DNA from: an uncultured Succiniclasticum sp.
GTDB lineage: Bacteria > Bacillota > Negativicutes > Acidaminococcales > Acidaminococcaceae
DNA: 64,000 bases
Reading direction: 5' to 3'
Assembly: GCA_902801365.1 (NCBI GenBank)
Contig: CADCHY010000002.1
Coordinates: 1 to 64,000, forward strand
Shown: positions 19,333 to 27,548 of the stretch, one piece after another
Layout of the letters: the number at the start of each line of letters is the position of its first letter
Position numbering within the stretch: position 1 is the stretch's first letter
The notes under the pieces: generated by a model
The model's database searches: none
What the model saw: the letters and a program-made list of their open reading frames with translations, nothing else
Told to the model about the DNA's origin: nothing
Position numbers and translations under genes: made by a program

Positions 19333-20295
19333 TTATTTCACCTGTGCCAACATGGGCTGCCCGGACAGGGCAGCGATAATATTCTGCGCTGTAACCAGCG
19401 CCATTTCATCCCGGGTTTCTTCCGTAGCAGAGGCCATATGGGGGGTCACTGTAATATTTGGCAGTGTCAGCAGCGGATGGTCTCCCGGCAGGGGTTCCGG
19501 TTCTGTCACGTCCAGTCCTGCCGCCGCCACTTTGCCGCTTTTCAGCGCTTCATACAGCGCATCGGTATCTACCACCTTGCCCCGGGAGATGTTTACAAAA
19601 CGCACGCCGTCTTTCATGGCGGCAAAAGCAGCTTCATTAAACAGACCTTTGGTGGAAGGGTTCAACGTAACCGCCACCACGATAAAATCAGAAGTCTGCA
19701 GCAGTTCTTCCCACGATACATACCGCGCTCCTAACGCGGCATCGTTCAGACGCCGGTTGCGGTTATGGTAAATTATGCGCATACCGCTGGCCTGCGCCCG
19801 TTTTGCAATAGCACTGCCGATATCGCCGAACCCGACTACCCCCAGCGTTTTGTTGTAAAGGTCAACGCCCAGGCCCATGGCCTTCCGTTCACCCCACAAC
19901 CCATTCTTCGTGTGCAGATGGCCCCGCACGATGCCCCGGGCGGTATCAATGAGCAGACCATAGGCAATATCCGCCACTGCGTTCACCAGCACGCCGGGTG
20001 TGTTTCCGATTTTTACGCCGCGTGCATGGCAGGCTTCCACATCAATATTATCATACCCTACCGAAGACTGGGCCGCCACCTGCAGCTTCGGTGCTTTCTG
20101 CAACAGCGTTTCATCGATCCGGATGTTCCCGGTCGAATACAGGGCGTCCGCCTCCTGCAACCACTCCTTCCATTGTTCCTCCGGCACCCGCCCCCGCTGC
20201 TGCCAGCTTTTCAGCGTCACCTTATCCTGTAAATATGCAATTGCAACGGGGCGGATTTTCCCGCTGCAAATAACGATTTTATCTTTTAAATCCAT
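19333..20295 (-). CDS. D-isomer-specific 2-hydroxyacid dehydrogenase (glyoxylate/hydroxypyruvate reductase type)
   Basis: About 320 residues. The NAD-binding Rossmann motif is GVVGFGDIGSAIAKRA; the catalytic Arg lies in NISRGKVVDTDAL, the Glu in TEPEPLPGDHPLL and the His in VTPHMASATEETR. The enzyme reduces a 2-keto acid to the D-2-hydroxy acid with NAD(P)H. The start at 20295 is set by GGAGG 8 bases upstream; the longer frame runs back into the neighbouring terminator. It is the first gene of a two-gene unit with the CHAD protein. The substrate is not predictable from sequence alone. Confidence 0.88.
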   Translation of the reverse strand: MDLKDKIVICSGKIRPVAIAYLQDKVTLKSWQQRGRVPEEQWKEWLQEADALYSTGNIRIDETLLQKAPKLQVAAQSSVGYDNIDVEACHARGVKIGNTPGVLVNAVADIAYGLLIDTARGIVRGHLHTKNGLWGERKAMGLGVDLYNKTLGVVGFGDIGSAIAKRAQASGMRIIYHNRNRRLNDAALGARYVSWEELLQTSDFIVVAVTLNPSTKGLFNEAAFAAMKDGVRFVNISRGKVVDTDALYEALKSGKVAAAGLDVTEPEPLPGDHPLLTLPNITVTPHMASATEETRDEMALVTAQNIIAALSGQPMLAQVK

Positions 20296-20387
20296 AATGC
20301 GAACCTCCAAAAAACAAACCCTGTTTTTGCAGAGATGAAAGGCAGGTACACAATACGATAACCCAACCGGAAACATGTTCTGCAAAA

Positions 20388-20416
20388 ATAAAAAACGGGA
20401 CAGAGCAATCTGTCCC
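20388..20416 (-). terminator. Terminator of the DUF456 gene
   Basis: Perfect 8-bp stem GGGACAGA/TCTGTCCC (20397-20416) followed on the minus strand by GTTTTTTATTTTT. Confidence 0.85.
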
Positions 20417-20531
20417 ATTTATTTTAGCACACTGAACAAAAAAACCAAATTGAAGATGTATTTTTACGGCTAATTTTTTTATGTCTCTTCAAATTCCCTG
20501 AAAATCTGTTACATTTTTTCTATTTTTCTTT

Positions 20532-21086
20532 TTAAGCATAGAAAAAAATCTGACGCGCCAGCAAAATTGCCAGGGCAAAAGTCGCCACCAGTTTTCCCAG
20601 CATCGCCACAAACTGCATCTTTGCTGCCTGCCAGGCCAATGCCCCGGCATGCTGCATATCGTGGGACCGCAGATATTCATACAGATAGGCCATGGCAAAC
20701 GCGCCTATCGCGCCGCCGATCACGCTGCCCAGCACAGGAAACACCGTTGTTCCCATGATCGTGCCCGCAAACGTGCCGCAGCCGATGAGGAACACGCCCC
20801 ACCATGAGATGTCTTTGACCTGTCGCTTAATGCCAAAAAACGACAGCACAAATTCCCATATCTCACCCAACGCATAAATCAGAATCACAGCGGAAATGAT
20901 ACGGATGTCAAAATACTTGGAAGGATCGTAAAACGCAAAACCCAGACAGCAGCCCGCCATCAGCGTATTACCCGGCAAATCGAACAACGCCATGGCAACC
21001 GCCACCAGAATCAGACACACTGCCGCCAGCCATTCCAGCATATACGAATCTGCCATACCGGAAAAACCTGCCAAAACCTGTTCCAT
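20532..21086 (-). CDS. DUF456 membrane protein
   Basis: About 184 residues with 4-5 hydrophobic segments and the glycine-rich helix pattern of DUF456 (GTFAGTIMGTTVFPVLGSVIGGAIGAF near residues 95-125). The family is of unknown function in the cytoplasmic membrane. The start at 21086 has AGGAG 6 bases upstream. It is monocistronic, with a promoter at about 21258 and a strong terminator. It is divergent from the MscS gene. Confidence 0.75.
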   Translation of the reverse strand: MEQVLAGFSGMADSYMLEWLAAVCLILVAVAMALFDLPGNTLMAGCCLGFAFYDPSKYFDIRIISAVILIYALGEIWEFVLSFFGIKRQVKDISWWGVFLIGCGTFAGTIMGTTVFPVLGSVIGGAIGAFAMAYLYEYLRSHDMQHAGALAWQAAKMQFVAMLGKLVATFALAILLARQIFFYA

Positions 21087-21257
21087 TGCTTCTCCTTTTC
21101 CATAAACACATAACAATCTGCCACACTATGCATCACGCTGTGACGACCGCCCGCGTTCTGCAATGTCCCGCCTGTTCACAACGCCGGGTTAAAACCGGAT
21201 ACAGAATGTATCGTCGCAATTTTAATCGCAGCCATTCTTCTCTCCCGGGCGAAACCA

Positions 21258-21266
21258 ATTATAGCA
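21258..21266 (-). promoter_or_regulatory. Extended -10 promoter element for DUF456 gene
   Basis: Minus-strand TGCTATAAT, matching an extended -10 element. No clear -35 element. Confidence 0.45.
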
Positions 21267-21307
21267 CAAGCGCTGGCGGAAAAAATGAAACTTGTGTGAA
21301 TTCTTCC

Positions 21308-21336
21308 TTAATTTTTTCCGTTGCATATAGTATAAT
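21308..21336 (+). promoter_or_regulatory. Promoter of the MscS channel gene
   Basis: TATAAT at 21331-21336; the -35 position reads TTAATT, a weak match, with a 17-base spacer. About 55 bases ahead of the start codon. Confidence 0.45.
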
Positions 21337-21396
21337 ACTTTTGATATCATAACAACGATTGTCTGACTTTTGCTATAAAGAAATTGAGGAGTTCAC

Positions 21397-22596
21397 ATGT
21401 CTGCATTATTATCTTCGATAACTTCCAAGACATCTGCGTTACTTACGGCAGAGTTTTGGGCTGTCCAGTGGCCTTTGTGGAGAGCGTCTATCCTTACCTG
21501 TGGCGCAATCCTGCTGTTCCGCATCTGCTACCGTTTTTTCATCCTGCGATTGGCAGCATACTTAAAACACAGGTACCATTATGATTTCATCGACAGTTTC
21601 GTAAAGGCCTTTAATCATCCCATCCAGACCTTCTTATGGATTTTGGCCTTTTATTCGTTCATCGTCCTCAGCCCCCTGAATCCTTTTTCCCAGCATCCTG
21701 CGTTTGACAAGATTCTGCGCAGCAGCCTGATCATCTGTCTCATCTGGGGCGTGTACAACCTGTGCGACGCGGGTCACGGACTGATTATGCAGCTGCTGAA
21801 ACGTTCCAGCCTGCATATTGACGAAACCCTTGCCGAAATGATTTCCGCCCTGGCGCATATGATCTGTGTTATGTTCGGTATCGTCCTGGTTGCCAACGAA
21901 TGGGATTATGATATTACCGCCTTTGTGGCTTCCCTGGGTATCGGCGCCATGGCCATTGCCTTCGCCGCCAAAGATTCCCTGGCTAATATTTTCGGCAGTC
22001 TGGTCATCATTACGGAGCGTCCCTTTGTCATCGGCGACTGGATTTCCGCTAACAATGTAGAAGGCATCGTTGAATCGATTACCTTTCGCAGCACCTGTAT
22101 CCGCACATTTTATCAGGAGCTGGTGTATGTACCCAACAACCTGCTGAGCAACACGCCTATCATCAACTATACCCAGCGGCAAAAGTACCGCATCCAGTTT
22201 ATGCTTGGCCTCACCTACAGCACCACCCGGGAACAGATGCAGGAAGTCTGTCAGCAGATCCGCAGTCTGTGTGAACGTTTGGATGAGATTTACAATGATG
22301 GAATTGACGTCAACTTCTTTGAGTTCGGCGACAGCTCGTTAAACATCCGTATCGTGTGCTACGCAAAGGCGCCCAACAATTCCGTGTATCTCCGGGCGCG
22401 GGAAAAATTCAATCTGGAAGTCATGAAGATTCTGGAAGAAAACGGTGTAAGCTGTGCGTTCCCCAGCCGCAGCATTTATTTTGAGACGCCAATTCCGGAA
22501 GCGGTTCCCGAACAAAAGAACGCAAGGCAACAGGTTGTTCCTGCGGACTTGCGTAACGCGAAAGGCGTGCGTATCGAAAAAGCTGAAATAGAATAG
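21397..22596 (+). CDS. MscS-family mechanosensitive ion channel
   Basis: 399 residues. It has 4-5 N-terminal membrane segments, then the pore-lining helix and beta domain typical of MscS (TAFVASLGIGAMAIAFAAKD, then NIFGSLVIITERPFVIGDWI), then the soluble cage domain. MscS channels open under membrane tension and release solutes on osmotic downshock. GAGGAG lies 5 bases before the ATG. It is the only gene in its unit, ending at a strong terminator shared with the convergent adenine deaminase gene. Confidence 0.93.
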   Translation: MSALLSSITSKTSALLTAEFWAVQWPLWRASILTCGAILLFRICYRFFILRLAAYLKHRYHYDFIDSFVKAFNHPIQTFLWILAFYSFIVLSPLNPFSQHPAFDKILRSSLIICLIWGVYNLCDAGHGLIMQLLKRSSLHIDETLAEMISALAHMICVMFGIVLVANEWDYDITAFVASLGIGAMAIAFAAKDSLANIFGSLVIITERPFVIGDWISANNVEGIVESITFRSTCIRTFYQELVYVPNNLLSNTPIINYTQRQKYRIQFMLGLTYSTTREQMQEVCQQIRSLCERLDEIYNDGIDVNFFEFGDSSLNIRIVCYAKAPNNSVYLRAREKFNLEVMKILEENGVSCAFPSRSIYFETPIPEAVPEQKNARQQVVPADLRNAKGVRIEKAEIE

Positions 22597-22645
22597 TTAA
22601 AAAGGCGCTGTTATACAGATTAAGCAGTGGTTCCTTAAGTAAAAC

Positions 22646-22707
22646 AAAACAGCATTGATGTATCCCCAAAAGAAACGGGAAAAACGTCAATGCTGTTTTT
22701 TGTTTTT
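22646..22707 (+). terminator. Bidirectional terminator between mscS and ade
   Basis: Perfect 13-bp arms AAAACAGCATTGA/TCAATGCTGTTTT (22646-22658 and 22687-22699) followed by T-runs on the plus strand; the minus strand reads GTTTTACTT. It serves two convergent genes. Confidence 0.85.
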
Positions 22708-22722
22708 TAACAGTTTCAAATT

Positions 22723-24456
22723 CTAATCACACCACAGATCCACGTGTTCGAAGCGCACTACATCCACCAGACCGCGGTCCGTAAGCCGCAGTTCCGGAAT
22801 AACAGGCAGGGAAAGGAAAGCCAGAATCATAAAAGTGCTGAACTCTTCCGGTATGCCCAGTTCCTTTACCCAGAATTCCAGTTGTCTGATCTGAGCGTTT
22901 ACGGCGACCGCATCCCGGTCACTCATGAGGCCGGCTATAGCAAGAGACACCGTAGCCCTTACCTGGCCCTCCGACACGACGATCAGGCCTCCGCCGATTT
23001 CCCGCAGGCGGTTCACGGCAACCACCATATCCTCATCGTTAGTGCCTACCACAGACAAATTGTGGGAGTCGTGCCCTACCGTTGTAGCGATAGCACCCTT
23101 CTTCAGGCCGAATCCGTAAACAAAACCCAGCCCTATGTTGCCCGTATTGTGATGGCGTTCGCACACCGCCATCTTCAGGACATCCCGTTCCGTATCGCTG
23201 ACAACTTCCCCGTTGCGGATTGTGGGATCCAAATGCAGCTTCGTGGTCAGCAGTTGGGTCTGGCTGATACCGATTACACGCATCCTCATATTGGGACGTG
23301 CCGGAATTTTAAAATCTTCTTTCGTCACTTCAGGCATGTTCATGGACTGGCCCGGCATCTTCAGCACCGGATCACTCTTCCATAACAGCCTGCGGTTTTT
23401 CACTGTCAGCGCGCCGCCCTTCACCACATGAACCGGCTGGAAGGACCGGAGATCCTCAAAGGCAACGATATCCGCCTGATATCCCGGGGCCAGGGCGCCG
23501 GTCTGCTGCAGCCCGTAACACTCGGCAATGTTCAGCGTCGCCATGGGAATCAGGTCTTCCGGCTCATAACCGTGGGCCACGCCGATCTCCAGCAGATAGT
23601 TGATGCTGCCCTGCTCAATCAGATCGTCCGCATGCCGGTCATCGGTACACAGGCAAAGCCGGCGGTTATCCGCCCTTTCCAACACCGGAAGCAGGTCAAC
23701 AAGATTGTGGGCCGCGCTGCCTTCCCGCAGGAACACGTACATGCCCCGTTTTATTTTTTCAAGGGCTTCCGCAGGCGTCACGCACTCATGCTCCGTTGTA
23801 ATTCCGGAAGACACATAAGCATTCAGTTCGTTGCCGGAAATTCCCGGAGCGTGCCCGTCCATCTTCTGTTTGTAGAACAGCTTCAGCTTATCCATTTCCA
23901 GCTGTTGTTTATACAGAATTCCGGGGAAGTTCATCATTTCCGCCAGGCCAAGCACCCTGGGACTTAAATTGCGCAAACGTTCCATGTTTTCCGGAGTAAT
24001 ACGGGCGCCGGAAGTATCCATGTCCGTCGCCGGAACGCAGGAAGGCACCATCATGTAAGCGGAAAAGGGAATTCCCGCCGTTTCTTCCAGCATGAACCGG
24101 AACCCGTTTTCGCCTAACACATTGGTAATTTCATGGGGATCGGTAATGGCGCCGGTAACCCCGTTCAGCAACAAAACCTTCACCATCTCCCGTGGAGAAA
24201 GCATGGAACTTTCAAAATGCACATGGGCATCCATCAGCCCCGGCGTCAGGTACAGGCCCGTCACGTCAAGATTCTGCCTGCCCGTATAGCTGCCGATGCC
24301 GACGATCTTACTGCCGCTGATGGCAATATCCGCATCTTCCCAGGTTTTCAGGAACACGTTGAACACGTGCCCCCCCTTCAAGACAAGGTCGGCCTCCTGC
24401 CGTCCTGCCGCTACGTCAATTTGTTCTTCCAGACTGCTTGCGCGCCAAAAATCCAT
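22723..24456 (-). CDS. ade: Adenine deaminase
   Basis: About 577 residues, amidohydrolase superfamily. Metal-binding motifs include DAHVHFESSMLSP near residue 80 and the EHECVTPAEAL segment further in; LCTDDRHADDLIEQGSINY is typical of bacterial Ade. It converts adenine to hypoxanthine and ammonia in purine salvage. The start at 24456 has GGGAGG 5 bases upstream. It is monocistronic with an extended -10 element near 24545. No purine riboswitch was seen in its leader. Confidence 0.94.
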   Translation of the reverse strand: MDFWRASSLEEQIDVAAGRQEADLVLKGGHVFNVFLKTWEDADIAISGSKIVGIGSYTGRQNLDVTGLYLTPGLMDAHVHFESSMLSPREMVKVLLLNGVTGAITDPHEITNVLGENGFRFMLEETAGIPFSAYMMVPSCVPATDMDTSGARITPENMERLRNLSPRVLGLAEMMNFPGILYKQQLEMDKLKLFYKQKMDGHAPGISGNELNAYVSSGITTEHECVTPAEALEKIKRGMYVFLREGSAAHNLVDLLPVLERADNRRLCLCTDDRHADDLIEQGSINYLLEIGVAHGYEPEDLIPMATLNIAECYGLQQTGALAPGYQADIVAFEDLRSFQPVHVVKGGALTVKNRRLLWKSDPVLKMPGQSMNMPEVTKEDFKIPARPNMRMRVIGISQTQLLTTKLHLDPTIRNGEVVSDTERDVLKMAVCERHHNTGNIGLGFVYGFGLKKGAIATTVGHDSHNLSVVGTNDEDMVVAVNRLREIGGGLIVVSEGQVRATVSLAIAGLMSDRDAVAVNAQIRQLEFWVKELGIPEEFSTFMILAFLSLPVIPELRLTDRGLVDVVRFEHVDLWCD

Positions 24457-24544
24457 ATGTGCCTCCCGCTTGCTCCGCAATTAAAATAACTGGCCAGAGC
24501 ACAGTTCATTGTTACCGGTTTCCTGATGTTCAGTTTGTATTTTA

Positions 24545-24553
24545 ATTATAACA
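24545..24553 (-). promoter_or_regulatory. Extended -10 element for ade
   Basis: Minus-strand TGTTATAAT about 90 bases ahead of the ade start. A -35 element is not clear. Confidence 0.4.
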
Positions 24554-24652
24554 TATTTTTTTCTGTTTCCTGAAAAAATCAAAACGAAACCCCGCCCCCT
24601 AAATAAAAATAATTTGCCTTATTATTGCTTTATTATTAAGGAAGCAATTACA

Positions 24653-24684
24653 AAACAACCCCTGGCTTTTATTCAAGCCAGGGG
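24653..24684 (-). terminator. Terminator downstream of tRNA-Arg
   Basis: Perfect 10-bp stem CCCCTGGCTT/AAGCCAGGGG (24659-24668 and 24675-24684) followed on the minus strand by TTGTTTTG. Confidence 0.8.
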
Positions 24685-24690
24685 TATATT

Positions 24691-24767
24691 TGGTGATCCC
24701 GGGCAGATTCGAACTGCCGGCCTACCGCTTAGGAGGCGGTCGCTCTATCCAGCTGAGCTACGGAACC
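24691..24767 (-). tRNA. tRNA-Arg (anticodon CCT), CCA encoded
   Basis: A 77-base cloverleaf on the minus strand. The acceptor stem pairs GGTTCCG with CGGGATC (two G-T pairs), the D-arm is GCTC/GAGC, the anticodon stem ACCGC/GCGGT encloses loop CTCCTAA with anticodon CCT, and the T-arm GGCAG/CTGCC encloses TTCGAAT. The 3' CCA is encoded. It reads the rare AGG codon. It stands alone between two terminators. Confidence 0.97.
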
Positions 24768-24834
24768 GTATAAAACAATTATAAACTTTTTAAACATACG
24801 CTTACGCTTAACAATGCAGCACGACAAAAGAGAG

Positions 24835-24861
24835 AAAATGCCGGTTTGACGCCGGCATTTT
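24835..24861 (-). terminator. Terminator of the ppx-like/ppk1/small-protein operon
   Basis: Perfect 10-bp stem AAAATGCCGG/CCGGCATTTT with a 7-base loop, followed on the minus strand by CTCTCTTTT, immediately after the small protein gene. Confidence 0.75.
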
Positions 24862-24866
24862 GATAG

Positions 24867-25175
24867 TTACAGATTTTCAGCCATTCCGGGCGGCATACTC
24901 CATTCTACCCGCACATCAACGGCTACCCACATACGCGTCAGGCAAAGCTGAAAGTTTTCCAGGCTTTCCAGCGGCTGCAGCGTCACTTCTTTAAAATCCC
25001 GGATGGTCGGCCCCACGCATACCTTAAACGTATGGGGTTCAGCCAGATACTTTTCCACAGCGGCCCTGGGAGCTTCCACTCCCAAATGCACGGCAGCGGA
25101 TTTGGTCTCCGGATCATATTCAATATATCCATAATTTCCGTGATAGTTAATCGTCACGGTAAATTTTTCCATCAT
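24867..25175 (-). CDS. Small hypothetical protein in the ppk1 operon
   Basis: About 102 residues, not recognised. It has no signal peptide or membrane segment; the N-terminal third reads like beta-strands (KFTVTINYHGNYGYIEYD). A GGAGG site lies 6 bases before the first of two adjacent ATGs. It begins 63 bases after the ppk1 stop with no terminator between, and a strong terminator follows it, so it is most likely the third gene of the ppx-like/ppk1 operon. Confidence 0.75.
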   Translation of the reverse strand: MMEKFTVTINYHGNYGYIEYDPETKSAAVHLGVEAPRAAVEKYLAEPHTFKVCVGPTIRDFKEVTLQPLESLENFQLCLTRMWVAVDVRVEWSMPPGMAENL

Positions 25176-25238
25176 AGTGCCCCTCCTCAAAATTCCATAT
25201 CATTATATCAAAGAATGGGCAATTTAACAATACTTTTC

Positions 25239-27548
25239 TTATTCTTCGTCTTCCTGCCTTGGCGCCGGTCGCAGACGCTGCTCCATGGGAATCTTTTCCA
25301 TGTTTTCCGCCGCTGCCAGCTGGGCCTGTTCGTAGAGAATGCTCTGGGAACTGATCTCTTTTCCCTTTCCGGCCACGACTCTCCGGTAGTTGCCGTTGCT
25401 CTGCATCATGTGGGCGCCGGCATTATCCTCTAGGTACAGCTGCAGGATTGCTTTGATGCGCGAAATATGTTCTTCATTCTCTACCGGGAAGAACAGCTCC
25501 ACGCGGTCGTTCAGGTTACGGGGCATCCAGTCGGCACTGCTCATGAAGAGCTGCTCGTCGCCGTTGTTGGCGAACCAGAAGATACGGCTGTGCTCCAGCT
25601 GCCGCCCTACAATACTGCGCACGGTAATATTGTCGCTGATGCCTTCCAGACCGGGACGCAGGGTGCAGATGCCCCGGACGATCAGTTCAATCTCAACGCC
25701 TGCCATGGACGCTTCATACAATTTCTGGATGACCGGCTGGTCCAGCAGGGAATTCATCTTGGCTATGATGTGCCCTTCCCCGCCTTCTTTCACAATGCGG
25801 ATCTCATTATCCACCAATTCGTATATTTTTTCCCGCAGCCCGATGGGGGCCATTACCAGCTTGTTCCAGACAGGCGCCTTGGAGTAGCCGGAAAGCAGAT
25901 TGAAAAATGCGGAGGCATCGCTGCCGAACTGGTCATTGGCCGTCATCAGGCCCATGTCGGTGTACAGCTTGGCCGTGCTGTCGTTATAGTTGCCGGTTCC
26001 CAGATGCACGTAGCGTTTGATACCGTCGGGCTCCTGCCGCACAACCAGAATGATTTTCGCATGGGTCTTCAGCCCCACCAGGCCGTAGATTACATGGGCG
26101 CCGGCCTTTTCCAGACGGCGGGCCCAGATAATATTATTTTCTTCATCAAAGCGGGCTTTCAGTTCTACCAGTACCGTGACCTGCTTGCCGTTTTCCGCCG
26201 CCCGGGCCAGTGCCGCTACAATGGGTGAATTGCCGCTGACGCGGTACAGGGTCTGCTTGATGGCCAGCACATTGGGATCGCTGGCCGCATCACTGACAAA
26301 CTTCACCACCGGGTCAAAGCTTTCGTAGGGATGGAACAGTAAAATATCCTTTTCCTTAATGCGGTCAAACAGGTTGTCGTATTCCGGCAGGTCTTTCGGA
26401 CGCTGGGGCACAAAGGGCTCGTGGAGCCAGGGCCACATCTTGTCCAATGACACGAATTTAAAGAAACAGGTGGCATCCAGCGGTCCGGAAATTTCATAGA
26501 TTTCCTCGTCCGTCAGGTCCAGATTGTCTTCCAGGAACTTTTTGATGCTGTTATTGCCGGTCTTGGCAATCTCCAAACGGCGGGCCGCGCCCCGTTTCCT
26601 CTGCCGCAGGGATTTTTCGATTTCCCGCAGCAGGTCTTCAATATCGTCCTCATCTACATCCAGGTCGCTGTCCCGGGTCAGACGGAAAGGTACCACGTCC
26701 AGGATCTGGCAACCCCTGAACAGGTATTTGCAATGAATGGTAATCAGTTCTTCCAGATAGATAAACGTACGCTTTTCTTCTACCGGGATTTCAATCAGGC
26801 GGGGCAGCAGGGACGGTACCTGCACCACGCTCATGCTTTCTTCCCCGTCTATCGTGATAAGCTGTACCGCCAGGTTCAGTGTCTTGTTGCCCAGGAACGG
26901 GAACGGACGGGAGGCGTCCACAGCCATAGGTGTCAGTACAGGATATACCACTTCCTGATAATAATTCTCCAGCCACTCTTTACCCTCGTCGCTGCACTCT
27001 TCAATGGTCTTAATCTCGGGTCCGCCGGCCTTTTTTAAATCTTCCAGCACGTCCGTCAGGATCTTGCTTTCCAGCTTCATCTGCTCATGGGCCGCCTGGG
27101 AGATCATCCGCAGCTGTTCCCGCACCGTCAGTCCGGAAGGATCCTTGCGGGTCACGCCGTTTTCATACTGGTCCCACAGTCCGGCAACCCGCACCATGAA
27201 AAACTCGTCCAGATTGGAGGACGTAATCGCAATAAATTTCAGTCTCTCCAGGATCGGCGTGGTTTTTACTTCCGCTTCCCGCAGCACCCGCAGATTAAAT
27301 TTCAGCCAGCTCAGTTCCCGGTTAAAGAAATACTCCGGTCTCTGCAGATCCGCCTTGGTTATTTTCTTTTCCCTTGCCGCGGCTGCTTTATCTATTGCTT
27401 TATCCTGCACTGACGCGCCTGCCGCCGCGCTTTTGATTCTCTTTTTTACGACAGCCGCAGCCCTTTTGACCGCGGTTGAAGTTTTCTTTTCCGCCGCCAC
27501 TACATTCCGTTTAGTCCCGGCGCCGGTCTTGTTCCTGCTTTCGCTCAT
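25239..27548 (-). CDS. ppk1: Polyphosphate kinase 1 with Lys/Ala-rich N-terminal tail
   Basis: 769 residues against about 690 for E. coli. The core starts near residue 75 with PEYFFNRELSWLKFN and contains the PLD-like catalytic motifs GLKTHAKIILV and YVHLGTGNYNDSTAKLYTDMG, plus a C-terminal LEHSRIFWFANNGDE segment. PPK1 makes polyphosphate from ATP through a phospho-histidine. The first 65 residues are an extra low-complexity tail of Lys, Ala, Thr and Arg resembling histone H1 tails. The ATG overlaps the stop of the preceding ppx-like gene (ATGA), indicating translational coupling. Confidence 0.95.
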   Translation of the reverse strand: MSESRNKTGAGTKRNVVAAEKKTSTAVKRAAAVVKKRIKSAAAGASVQDKAIDKAAAAREKKITKADLQRPEYFFNRELSWLKFNLRVLREAEVKTTPILERLKFIAITSSNLDEFFMVRVAGLWDQYENGVTRKDPSGLTVREQLRMISQAAHEQMKLESKILTDVLEDLKKAGGPEIKTIEECSDEGKEWLENYYQEVVYPVLTPMAVDASRPFPFLGNKTLNLAVQLITIDGEESMSVVQVPSLLPRLIEIPVEEKRTFIYLEELITIHCKYLFRGCQILDVVPFRLTRDSDLDVDEDDIEDLLREIEKSLRQRKRGAARRLEIAKTGNNSIKKFLEDNLDLTDEEIYEISGPLDATCFFKFVSLDKMWPWLHEPFVPQRPKDLPEYDNLFDRIKEKDILLFHPYESFDPVVKFVSDAASDPNVLAIKQTLYRVSGNSPIVAALARAAENGKQVTVLVELKARFDEENNIIWARRLEKAGAHVIYGLVGLKTHAKIILVVRQEPDGIKRYVHLGTGNYNDSTAKLYTDMGLMTANDQFGSDASAFFNLLSGYSKAPVWNKLVMAPIGLREKIYELVDNEIRIVKEGGEGHIIAKMNSLLDQPVIQKLYEASMAGVEIELIVRGICTLRPGLEGISDNITVRSIVGRQLEHSRIFWFANNGDEQLFMSSADWMPRNLNDRVELFFPVENEEHISRIKAILQLYLEDNAGAHMMQSNGNYRRVVAGKGKEISSQSILYEQAQLAAAENMEKIPMEQRLRPAPRQEDEE

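Larger units (their letters stand above)
21087..21396. other. 310-bp divergent intergenic region
   Basis: Lies between the leftward DUF456 gene and the rightward mscS gene. It holds an extended -10 promoter for each direction and a DUF456 leader of about 165 bases. In that leader a 19-codon reading frame (21176-21235, minus) follows a GGGAGAG sequence; it may be chance. No other gene or known RNA was seen. Confidence 0.5.

Noticed and set aside
24600..24690. Integration site of a mobile element at the tRNA-Arg gene
   Set aside because: No integrase gene, no second copy of the tRNA 3' end and no composition change nearby were seen.
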